Shown: piece by piece, positions 54,188 to 63,090 of the stretch
How positions within the stretch are numbered: the stretch's first letter is position 1
Layout of the letters: each line of letters opens with the position of its first letter
NCBI GenBank assembly: GCA_029215795.1
Contig: JARDYH010000003.1
Span: forward strand, 261,013,062-261,077,061
Direction of reading: 5' to 3'
Length of the DNA: 64,000 bases
Source of the DNA: Anniella stebbinsi
Lineage: Eukaryota > Chordata > Lepidosauria > Squamata > Anniellidae
Notes under the pieces: generated by a model
What the model saw: the letters and a program-made list of their open reading frames with translations, nothing else
Told to the model about the DNA's origin: nothing
Databases searched by the model: none
Translations under genes and position numbers: made by a program

Positions 54188-54650
54188 GCTATCTTTTCTC
54201 CTGTTTCATTCTTACAAGAGGTAGCCTGGGCTAAGAGATAGTGGGTGGCCCATGGTAACCCAGTGAGTTCCATAGCTAGGCTGACCATATGAAAAGGAGG
54301 ACAGGGCTCATGTAACTTTAACAGTTGCAGAGAAAAGGGAATTTCAGCAGGGGTAATTTGTATGCATGCAGCGCCTGGTGAAATTCCCTCTTCATCACAA
54401 CAGTTAAAGCTGCTTTAGCTATACTAGAATGACCAATTGCAAAAGAGAGCAGGACTTCTGCAACTTTAACTGTTGGGTTGAAGAGGGGATTTCACCAGGA
54501 ACTAATTGCATACAAATGACACTGGCTGAAATTCCCTTTTCTCTACAACTGTTAAAGTTACATGAGCCCTGTCCTCCTTTTCATACGGTCAGCCTATCCA
54601 TAGCTAAACAGAGATTTAAAGGGAGATCTCTCTGGCCCGGGTTAGATGCT
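54188..54650 (-). repeat. MIR-like SINE, split by FB insertion
   Basis: attcttacaagaggtagcct, ggtggcccatggtaacccag, gagttccatagc before; tccatagctaaacagag and ctctggcccgggttagatgc after. The order matches the MIR core and head with the FB element removed. Confidence 0.6.
54277..54596. mobile_element. FB foldback element nested in MIR, chimeric arms
   Basis: Exact duplication TCCATAGC at 54269-54276 and 54597-54604; type-a ends. The left arm carries the older subtype (tgtatgcatgcagcgcctgg) while the right arm carries the younger one (caggaactaattgcatacaa), so the hairpin is mismatched in the middle. Confidence 0.92.
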
Positions 54651-54742
54651 CTACCCACAACATAATTCCTGTGTTGGATGATATATTATAAAACCTCTTG
54701 GGAGAAGGCTCCTGTCTTCCTGTATTTTTTAAAGCACTGTGC
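54651..54742. other. No gene recognised
   Basis: Short unique stretch. Confidence 0.4.
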
Positions 54743-54888
54743 ATAAGAACAGAAGAAGAGCCCTGCTAGATCAGACGAAAGGTCCAACTAGTCCAGCACT
54801 CTGTTCACACAGCGGCCAACCAGCTGCTGACCAAGGACCCACATGCAGGACACAAGTGAAACACCACTCTCCCACCCATGTTCCCCAG
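54743..54888 (-). repeat. CR1-like LINE 3' tail, subfamily K
   Basis: cataagaacagaagaagagc, tagatcagacgaaaggtcca, gcactctgttcacacagcgg, cccacccatgttccccag. Confidence 0.7.
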
Positions 54889-55270
54889 CGGCGGGAAGCT
54901 GGCGAGTGAGTGCAGAGGAGCTCAGGTGCTGGACCTGCCTGGTGATCATGGAAGGAGCTCGGGTGCCGGACCTGCCTGCCTGGGGATCGTGGGAGGAGCT
55001 GGGCCAGGAAGCTGCAGGCGCTTGGCTGGCAGAACTGGTGATTGCGCAGCGGAGCTGGTGATGGTGTGGGTGAGTACCGGTCCTCCCATCATTCCTAGGC
55101 CCCACTACTGGCAGCCCTCCCAGGCACTGCTTCCTGGGAGTTGTAGGCTGCATGGGGCCCCCGGGGCTTTGGTGCAAAATGGCGGATCCAACCTAAAATG
55201 GCCGATCCGGCCCAATAGCCCCCCCTGATTTGGCTTCGGACATCTGACGCCGGATCTTTGCACAGCCCTA
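54889..55270. mobile_element. HT1-related GC-rich element, partial
   Basis: Right end tttgcacagccct+A is a diverged HT1 end (TAGGGCTGTGCA reversed); it is preceded by atggcggatccaacc and aatggccgatccggcc, HT1-like words. The left side consists of ggagctcaggtgctggacct-type near-tandem units (54917-55020) and has no terminal repeat. Confidence 0.45.
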
Positions 55271-55324
55271 CTGTTGATGCTTAACTCACCTGTTTGCTGA
55301 TGCTTTGTCAGTGGGTCTGCTTGT

Positions 55325-55470
55325 GCTCAGAGGAGTGATAGTTGGGAACCAGTGGCCTTTTTGGACTACAAGCCCCATCATCCCATGCTGGCTGGCACTG
55401 ATGGAAGTTTGGGTCCAACAATACCAGGAGGGGCAGAGGTTCCCAACCAATGTTTGAAATAATTAACAGC
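55325..55470. repeat. P1 palindromic repeat
   Basis: gttgggaaccagtggccttt, ggactacaagccccatcatc, ... ggcagaggttcccaacc. Followed by AGC/AAC units at 55468-55495. Confidence 0.6.
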
Positions 55471-55499
55471 AGCAGCAGCAGCAACAACAACAATAGCTT

Positions 55500-56158
55500 G
55501 GTAAATGACATCAGTCATGCTTATTAAAGATGTACAAAAGCCACTTGAAAAATATTGTTAGACCCTTTCAAACTTGTTCAGTTTTCTTTGAAGTTCTGGT
55601 GATGCTTTACCCAATGTGGACACTCCCTCCTGAAAATAAATAAATAAATAAAGTGGCATCTCAAATCCTCATCGCTACAGGGGTTTGTTTAATAGGCTTT
55701 GCTTAAAAGCCAATCTCTTAATCAGTAGTATGGCATGGCTTTGCTCTTTGAGAAGAATAAAAATAAAAAAGCTTTTAGGATAATTGGCATAAAGAATCGA
55801 ATACTTTAACTTTATAACTGACATGCAGGGTTATAATTTTATCATCCTACATGGGAAGAGCGTTCACCTGGAACAAATAGTGTGGTTTATAAGCCCATTG
55901 CAGAAGGTTTGCTTCATACAGAGATATCCAGTTAAGTCTTTATTACTATACTGTAGCTACATTGGATTTTATAAATGGAAATGTTTCCTGTTCCAGATGT
56001 GCCACGTCCTAAGAAAGCGAGAATTTTGTTTGGTACACTTTTTTCCGTACGACCCAATGAAAATTCACGTTTCTTCACAAATGGCACAAAAAGTACTTCA
56101 CGTAATTATCCAGTCTTTTGCATAAATTTTGGTTTTATAATATTGCAAAATGGGGTTA

Positions 56159-56160
<2 letters not shown>
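55500..56160. other. No gene recognised
   Basis: Unique DNA; AAAT units at 55633-55652. Confidence 0.4.
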
Positions 56161-56161
<1 letters not shown>

Positions 56162-56204
<43 letters not shown>

Positions 56205-56232
56205 CCTCTCTCTTTCTTGTGTGTGTGTGTGC
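56162..56232 (+). repeat. CT microsatellite followed by GT run
   Basis: About 19 CT units, an interruption, then GTGTGTGTGTG. Confidence 0.95.
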
Positions 56233-56343
56233 TAGTCAATTTCAGCTAAAAGGTTAATAGTTAGAGGTAAAAGGTTTAGTTAGAATATTAAGATCAATAA
56301 ATTTAGCCTATGAAGCAGCAGGTTTAACAGGAGGTCAAAGGGG

Positions 56344-56690
56344 ATCATCAGACGAGCGTTTTATGGCATGCTCATTAAATGGGCATTCACGGATTTCCAC
56401 GGGTCCTATTCATGACACCATCCACTTCCCACATGTCTCCCAGTCTTTCTGGCCTTCTTCCCGTGACAAAAAAAGACCCCAGTAAGTCCAATTAATTTTT
56501 TAAAACAGAATTTCCCATGATCTCCTGCTGTGTACAGGAGAAGTGGCACCCACTGAATGGGCCATGTGGTTGTTGTTTACTTCCTCTTTCTATTCAATTG
56601 AGAAAGAGGAAGTATTGTGGGACAGTAGCAGGGGCAGAGAAGTGATGGTAGGGAACCATGATTTTCCCCCTTCTGATGAAGCTCAAAGAA
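56344..56690. repeat. Dispersed repeat R, reverse copy
   Basis: atcatcagacgagcgtttta at the left, ttctgatgaagctc at the right; interior gaagtgatggtagggaacc is the reverse of 30.64 kb. cttcctctttctattcaatt and complement gagaaagaggaag form a hairpin. Confidence 0.55.
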
Positions 56691-56845
56691 AGAGTAAAAG
56701 ATGGGGAGGGGGGTTAAGAAGTTTTAACTCAGGAAACAGAAACTTAGTTGGCAGAAATGGGCAAGAGACTACCTTCCTGATTGGTTTGATTTGGGGGGAG
56801 GACAACAATAATTTTAGAAGATAAAGGCCAGAGGTAGAGTGAGAT

Positions 56846-56880
56846 AGAAGAAGAAGAAGAAGAAGAAGAAGAAGAGAAGA
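56846..56880 (+). repeat. GAA microsatellite
   Basis: About eleven AGA/GAA units. Source of poly-serine and poly-leucine spurious frames. Confidence 0.9.
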
Positions 56881-57825
56881 CACAGAAGAAAGAGTCAGAG
56901 CTGCTGAAACTGGAGACCCAATAGAGAGATTGTTTGAATAGGGAACCCAATAAATTAGGAGGAGGCTAGTTAGGTTGGCTGGATGTGTTTATCTTTGGTT
57001 GTTGTATTATCCTATTGCATGTGTGCATGTGTATGTATCCATTTAGATTTGAAAGAACTTTTTCCTATTAATATTTTTCTTTAGTAAGTTGAAAATGTTA
57101 TTTGAAACTGCTCTCTCTCTCTCGCTCTCTCTCTCTCTCTGGAGGGGGTTGAGGTTGGTTTGGTGGAGACAGCCAAACAAATAAAGATTTCCACCTGTTG
57201 GCAGCAGAAAAGGCCATGGGAAGGAAAGAACAAAAATGGAATGTGGGCATACAATTTTGCCTATTTCCACTTCCACCCTCAGAAAAGGACATTGGTGGTC
57301 CCTGTTGGTTGGAGAACATGAAATTTGTGGATCTGCCCATGCTTAATGAATTCTCTTTTCCTATGGGGCTCTTAGAAATATCACCAAAACCTCACCAGTG
57401 TTGCTGATTCTTCTTGTCATCCCACCCCCATATAATTGAGCATTTTCAGTACACCCTCTTGATGCAGAACTGTGAACCTTCCTTTTTCTCTAAAATTATG
57501 AAATATCAGTGCCTAGGAAAGCTAACATCTGGGGACTCTTTGCTTCCACTACAGAAATCAATATGATACTTAGAAAAGATCGCTCAATAACATACACACT
57601 TTTTCCCCCCTGAAGATTTAATACCAGACATGCTAAATTGGTCAAGAGTAGTAATTTTACTCCAAGATGCTTCTTGAGGGAAAAGGAGCAGATTAGACAT
57701 CAGTGGGAAGTAGATGATGAAGTGCAATGTCCTCCATATGTTGTCTTTTGTGCCAGGATTCAAAAAGTCCTTTAGACATGCAGAAATGGGTGCACATAAG
57801 TTTCACCATCCTAACAGACTGTTAA
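56881..57825. other. No gene; CT run
   Basis: CT run at 57112-57141. The open frames at 57198-57407 and on the opposite strand show no recognisable domain. Confidence 0.4.
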
Positions 57826-57829
57826 CAGG

Positions 57830-58395
57830 GACTGGTCAATGACACCACATTACACCAGTCCTTTTTCAGCTTCACTGGCTGCCGGTCCAGGTCCGGGCCT
57901 GATTCAGAGTGCTGGTATTAACTTTCAAAGCCCTGAACAGCTTGGGGCAGGTTATCTTAAGAAACGCCTCCTCCCAGATGTGCCTGTCTGGACCCTAAGA
58001 TCCTCCTCAGGGGTCCTTCTCCATGAGCCCCTGCCACAGGAAGTGAGGCAGGTGACTACCAGGAGGAGGGCCTTCTCTGCCGTGGCACCCCGGCTGTGGA
58101 ATGAGCTCCCTAGATAGGTTTGCCTGGCACCTACATTATAATCTTTTAGATGCCAGGTGAAGACCTTTTTTATTTTCTCAGTATTTTAACAGCTTATCAG
58201 CTTAATTTTTAACTTTGCTGTTGTAAATGTGTATTTTAAAACTGTATAGATCTCTGCATTGCTGCTCGGTTTTACCTTGGTTGTGCTTTTATACTGTATT
58301 TTATATTATGTTTTTACACTGTTGTTTGTTTTGTATTTGAAATGGTTTTCATGGTTTTAATTTTTGTAAACTGCCCAGAGAGCTTCGGCTATAAA
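57830..58395 (+). pseudogene. L2-like LINE, ORF2 end and 3' region
   Basis: The plus strand encodes, with a frame shift, the L2 ORF2 end: pieces LHWLPVQVRA-like from ttcactggctgccggtccag, then LGAGYLKKRLLPDVPVWTLRSS and EPLPQEVRQVTTRRRAFSAVAPRLWNELPR followed by a stop near 58117. A complete 3' region follows, ending gtaaactgcccagagagctt+cggctat. No catalytic domains are present. This is the best L2 end in the window and served to classify the others. Confidence 0.8.
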
Positions 58396-58440
58396 TGCAT
58401 GCATGCATGCATGCATACATACATACATACATACAAACAA
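58394..58440 (+). repeat. ATGC/CATA microsatellite (LINE tail)
   Basis: Six ATGC units grade into five CATA units directly after the L2 end; probably expanded from the LINE tail. Confidence 0.9.
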
Positions 58441-58927
58441 CTGGAGCTTCTTAAGCTGCATCACCAGTTTGCTTCAGAATTCCTCTGAATTTAAAAAATG
58501 GTCAGGTTGGCCACACTGGGTGTGGCTTTTCAAAGTGGTGTGGTGTGGTGTGTGTTTGTGTTATAGCACAATTTCATGTTGGGGCCTCATCTTTAAATCG
58601 TGCCCTTTTCTCACGATTTATATATTTTCTCTTTAAGAAATTATTTACTTATTACATATATTTGCTAGACATCAATGAAACAAGTTCCCCAGGCACTGTA
58701 CAAAATCAATTAAAAATACATTTAAAAAAATGGTAATCTAGAAATATATCTTCAAGTTCTAACTCATCATAAAAAGCAAACTACACCAATACAAGGAAAT
58801 GCAAGAAACACAACTGGTAAGTACATAAGGTAAAACCACCACTAAAGAGCACAAAATAATAAGATCTTTAAAGGACTGGGAGAGAAAAAAAAAACTTGGC
58901 CTGGTGTCAGCAATTTGGGCCCTGGGC

Positions 58928-59645
58928 TAGGGTGACCAGATTTTGGAAACCAAAATCCCGGTCCCCCCCCGCCACCCCCCCACCCAAAACAACCCCCCCA
59001 CCAAGCCACCCCCCCCCCCAAAACACCAGCCTGGACCTACCGGGTTCTCTTCCTCTGCCGCCCGTGCCGGGTCCTCTGCTGCCACCCCCGCCAGGTCAGC
59101 CGCCCCCCCAGGTCCCCCGCCACCGCCGGGTCTTCCTCCACCACCGCCAGGTCCTTCGCCGCCACTGCCAGGCTCATAAGGCCAGAGGCCGCGCGGAAGA
59201 GGCGGGAGAGGGCCGATTCCGGATCCGGCCCTGTCCTGTCTCTTCCGCGAGGCCTCTGGCCTCACGAGCCCGGCAGCGGCGGCGAAGGACCTGGCAGTGG
59301 TGGAGGACCCGGCGGTGGAGGACCCGGCGGCAGCGGACCCGGCGGCGGTGGTGGCGGAGGAGCCCGGGAAGCGGCCACCCCAGCAGGTAAGTGCCCCCCC
59401 TCATGCCTCGCACTCCAGAGGGAAGCGGACGCCCCTGCAGGTAAGGAGCGTGAGGCGCAAGGGGGGGCACTTACCTGCTGGGGTGGCCACTTCCCGGGCT
59501 CCTCTGCCGCCACCGCCATCGGGTCTACCGCCGCTTGTCGCTGCTCACTGCCACCACCGCGTGACCCCCCGCTACCCCAGTTGGCCCGGATCAGCCTAGG
59601 TTTCCGAGTTAGGACCGGGAAACCCCGGGCGATCTGGACACCGTA
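58928..59645. mobile_element. HT2 GC-rich hAT-like element
   Basis: Left end TAGGGTGACCAGAT and right-end complement TACGGTGTCCAGAT; exact 8-bp duplication CCCTGGGC at 58920-58927 and 59646-59653. The interior is extremely GC-rich with ccgccgggtc and ggcggtgg units. Long inverted arms at about 59375-59486 pair ccaccccagcaggtaagtgc with its complement, giving CAGGTAAGT near 59384 on one strand and again near 59471 on the other. Proline- and glycine-rich open frames are compositional. Confidence 0.88.
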
Positions 59646-59718
59646 CCCTGGGCGAGTTTCGACAGCTACATTCTACAGCTGGGGGACCATTACTGAAAAG
59701 GCCCTGGCTCTCAGAACC

Positions 59719-60019
59719 TAGGCTGACCCTATGAAAAGGAGGACAGGGCTCATGTAACTTTAACAGTTGTAGAGAAAAGGGAATTTCAGCCGTGTCATTT
59801 GTATGCAGTTAGTTCCTGGTGAAATTCCCTCTTCATCATCACAACAGTTAAAGTTGCAGGCACTATACTAGAGTGACCATATGCACCTTTAACTGTTGTG
59901 ATGAAGAGGGAATTTCACCAGGAACTAATTGCATACAAATGACACTGGCTGAAATCCCCTTTTCTCTACAACTGTTAAAGTTACATGAGCCCTAACCTGG
60001 ATTTTATCTGGTCAGCCTA
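59719..60019. mobile_element. FB foldback element, hybrid ends
   Basis: The left end is type a (ccctatgaaaaggaggacag), the right end is type b (ggattttatctggtcagcct). CAGAACC occurs directly before and after (59712-59718, 60020-60026). The loop is shortened (ctagagtgaccatatgcacc). Confidence 0.88.
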
Positions 60020-60070
60020 CAGAACCACGCTCTGAACTTCCGATTGAGGGGGCTCTCTGTAGGTGACTTT

Positions 60071-60450
60071 AATGCACTAGTAGGCACACACACACACGAA
60101 TTCCACCCTACAATATTACTACCACTTCCAAGGTAGTGAACAATAACATTCCACATCAAACAATCACAACAGAATGCTAAAATCTTTAAGAAATCACAGC
60201 AGCAGAATCAGAACCTGAAGAAAACATGGTGTTTATAAATCTCTGCTCTCTCTTCAGCACCTGCTGTGTAGAACTTTTTTTATTTTTTGCACTCTGCTCA
60301 TGTATGGTGAGCTAAGAAAAACATGCAAAATGTTAAGTGCCAACCAAAGTGAAGTAAATTGCAGGTGACTTTTTTGTGTACTTTTCTGAATGGGGAAAAA
60401 GAATCCCACTTCTATGAGCAGATAATGGAATGAAAGACACCTGAAACACA
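60071..60450. other. No gene recognised
   Basis: Unique DNA. Confidence 0.4.
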
Positions 60451-60701
60451 CATGGGCCTAATCTATACCAAGTGGGATATTGCACTATGAAGCAGCATGA
60501 AAATGGTATATATAAGGCAGGAGCCACATTACAGCTTTATAGCTAATTTGAAGTGCACTGACAACTGCTGGGGCCCATTGACACATGCCATGTACCGCTT
60601 TCTTAGTGTTATATCCTGCCTGGTGTGGCTCCTGCCTTTTATATACCGCTTTCATAACGCTTTCATAGTGCAATATCCTGCTTGGTGTAGATGAGGCCAT
60701 G
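60451..60701. mobile_element. MITE family B, complete copy
   Basis: catgggcctaatctatacca at the left and ttggtgtagatgaggccatg at the right are inverted copies. Interior pieces cactgacaactgctggggcc, gtataaggcaggagcc-like and ggctcctgccttttatatac are also inverted. The target duplication is not resolved. Confidence 0.7.
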
Positions 60702-60741
60702 GAATGGATTAAACAAAATGTGTACATCTCTACATGGACAC

Positions 60742-61185
60742 TACTTCTTTTTATCCTTACAACAGCCCTATGAGGTGGGTTGGTGGGGACAGGCTTAATA
60801 GGGTGACCAGATAAAATCCAAGTCAGGGCTCATGTAACTTTAACAGTTGTAGAGAAAAGGGAATTTCAGCCAGTGCCATTTGTATGCAATTAGTTCCTGG
60901 TGAAATTCCCTCTTCATCACAACAGTTAAAGGTGCAGGCACTATACCAGAGTGACCATATACAAAAGAAGGCAGGGCCCCTGCAACTTTAACAGTTGTGA
61001 TGAAGAGGGAATTTCACCAGGAACCAATTGCATACAAATGACACTGGCTGAAATTCCCTTTTCTCTACAACTGTTAAAGTTACATGAGCCCTTGACCTGG
61101 ATTTTATCTGGTCACCCTAGGCTTAAGCTAACCCAAGGGGTTGCATCTATGAGCAGAGAATTAAACCAAGGCCTGGTATCTACCA
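60742..61185 (-). repeat. MIR-like SINE fragment, split by FB insertion
   Basis: tatccttacaacagccctat, gaggtgggttggtgggga before; gctaacccaaggggttgc and gcagagaattaaaccaaggc after. The FB copy at 60799-61118 lies between. Confidence 0.5.
60799..61118. mobile_element. FB foldback element, 320-bp copy nested in MIR
   Basis: Type-b ends; AGGCTTAA at 60791-60798 and exactly again at 61119-61126. Common loop orientation. Fully preserved arms. Confidence 0.92.
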
Positions 61186-61189
61186 ACGG

Positions 61190-61550
61190 AAAACAGTAAG
61201 TAAATGAAGCAAACATGAAAGAGAGGAACAAACTTTGTCCCTTTGGCAAGAGCAGCAAGTGAAATGCTGGGTCAGTGCTATTGTGATGCATCTGTACAAA
61301 ATGTATGTATAGACTCCCAAAAGATCGAGCTAAAAAGAAAAACTCAAGCGGTGTCTCAACTGACACATGGGAACATGATGTTTGAGATAGGAAAAAGTGG
61401 CAACATATGATTTATGAGAGCGTGACCAATGGGGATGCAAATTGTATCCAGCTGGTGGAAGGAAAGAGAGCCCAAAGGAAATGAAGGACATCTGATATCC
61501 CTTGATAAGAAGTCACTTATTCGCATGGATTGGTCAAGGCTCACTAAGTC
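61190..61550. other. No gene recognised
   Basis: Unique DNA. Confidence 0.4.
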
Positions 61551-61556
61551 ACTAAT

Positions 61557-61720
61557 ATCACAATCCTATGCATGTTTAGAAGTAAGCCCCGCAGTACCCA
61601 CTGTGTTAACTTCCAAGCAGGTATGCACAGAACTGCAGTCTAAGGTTTCATTCCTTTGCATACATGTTTGGAAATAAGTCTTACTGAACTCAACAAAACT
61701 TACTTTCATCAAAATTATGA
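61557..61720. repeat. P2 repeat, two adjacent pieces
   Basis: atcctatgcatgtttagaag, taagccccgcagtacccact, then a second related piece catacatgtttggaaataag. Diverged. Confidence 0.45.
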
Positions 61721-61736
61721 TAGGATCAAACTGAAC

Positions 61737-61745
61737 ATGATAGAT

Positions 61746-61788
<43 letters not shown>

Positions 61789-61912
61789 GAGAGGGAAGGA
61801 GGGAGGCAAGGAGAGAGAGAGAGAGAGAGAGAGAGATTCCTGTTGTCCCCCAAGCAGCTCACAAAACAAGATCAACAATGTACAATATGTGTGTGTGTGT
61901 GTGTGTGTGTGT
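61737..61912 (+). repeat. GATA, GA and GT microsatellites
   Basis: About eleven GATA units (61742-61790), GGGA/GGGAGG, a GA run (61814-61836) and a GT run (61890-61912), all within 180 bp. Confidence 0.95.
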
Positions 61913-61974
61913 TATAAAACAAAGATATAAATGCCCCTTTTATGGTCACCATTTGCACAAATGGGCCTTCGCGG

Positions 61975-62345
61975 TGTCATGGCTCAATAACAACGGAGAT
62001 GCTTTCAAGGTTTCAAAGACACCTTTATTTAGATAGAAAGGATACATTGTGACGGAGAGCCCACCTTAGCCAAAGCGCAGCTCTTTAGCCAAAGTGCGAC
62101 TCTGCCTTGCCTGGGTGTGACAGCTGTTTTTAGCAAGTCCTGGTCATGTAGACATGAAACAACTGAGCATGTGCAAAATATTCCTTGCTGAGCAAAAGAA
62201 TTTAGACTGCTGTCTATCAGAGCAAAAATCTCTAGCTAACCACTAATTTCCTGTATTCAGGCAACCGGGGTAAAAATCTATGCTCGAACAACAAAGTCTT
62301 TCGATATTAGATCATGATGGGTGGGGGGTGTCTTGTGTGACACAG
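61975..62345 (-). mobile_element. Candidate solo LTR
   Basis: On the minus strand the stretch ends with a polyadenylation signal (plus strand cacctttatttagatag, about 62020-62036), then about 45 bp finishing in ...CCATGACA (plus strand TGTCATGG at 61975). The other end can be read as TGTGTCACA. Length, TG...CA ends and the position of the signal fit an LTR. No internal retroviral sequence is present and no matching target duplication was found. Confidence 0.4.
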
Positions 62346-63090
62346 ACAGAGTTTTTAAAAATTACTTGTCAGTCATTTAGACTTCTTGCTGTTTGACCTT
62401 CTTCAGATTGGTCAAACATGGCTTCCCTTATGTGAAGATGTTCCAGGGCGGGGACAGCAGAAAAGACTGAGCTCCCATTTTTAGGCAAAATGGCAGCCGG
62501 GCAAGGGATCGGAAGACCACACACTTGTCCAAATTTGTGTGTGCCGAGTCTGGAAAGTGCCGGGATCCATGGCCTGGCATCTGGGGTGACAAGGCGATGA
62601 TTTCTCAGCAGGCTTTGAGCCCAGCTTCCATGGGCTCCCCAGAGGAAGACAAGGATGAATTTAAGAATCTGATTTATGGAGGCTTGCAAGTTACAGTGGA
62701 AATCTTCAGGAAATGTTCCTTTGCATAGTCGTAATGCTCACGGATATTAATTTTACATGCTTATTCATTGGTTTGCTCTTTGCTTTGAACTACATAGGTA
62801 CTAACACGATAGCTACAACACAAGGCATCTCTGGCATTTTCAGTGTTTGTTTAATCATTTTAGAATAACAGGAAGCATATGGTGCAGAAATAGACATTTG
62901 TTGTGCTGTTTGACCAGACTGCGTCACGGAAATACAAGGACGCCATGGACATTCATCTCGATCCACAACACTGTACCTAACATGAATGAAGGGGTCATTG
63001 GCCCTCACTCTGTGCTGAGCATGTCAGCTTTGGCTTGTTTGGATCAGGTTCTGCATTTGAATATAGGAATACTAGAAATAGAAAAAAATC
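62346..63090. other. Repeat-free segment, candidate conserved non-coding DNA
   Basis: 62690-63070 has an even composition and no dispersed repeats (atagtcgtaatgctcacgga, ttcattggtttgctctttgc, cagactgcgtcacggaaata). Open frames are short and in conflict on the two strands. Confidence 0.3.

Larger units (their letters stand above)
58640..60070 (-). repeat. L2-like LINE 3' end with two nested insertions
   Basis: Tail at 58640-58700 (ttattacatatatttgctag, ccaggcactgtacaaaatc), ORF end in 59654-59718 (minus-strand RARAFSVMVPQL) and a remainder after 60020. HT2 (58928-59645) and an FB copy (59719-60019) interrupt it, so it is the oldest layer. Confidence 0.6.

Noticed and set aside
58896..59599. 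Proline/glycine/arginine-rich frames on both strands
   Set aside because: Produced by GC-rich tandem units inside the HT2 element.
20681..61118. FB copies as a CRISPR-like or regularly spaced array
   Set aside because: Copies are irregularly spaced by kilobases, each has its own target duplication, and the genome is clearly vertebrate.
61975..62345. A complete endogenous retrovirus
   Set aside because: Only an LTR-like segment is visible; there are no gag, pol or env-like frames nearby and no second LTR.
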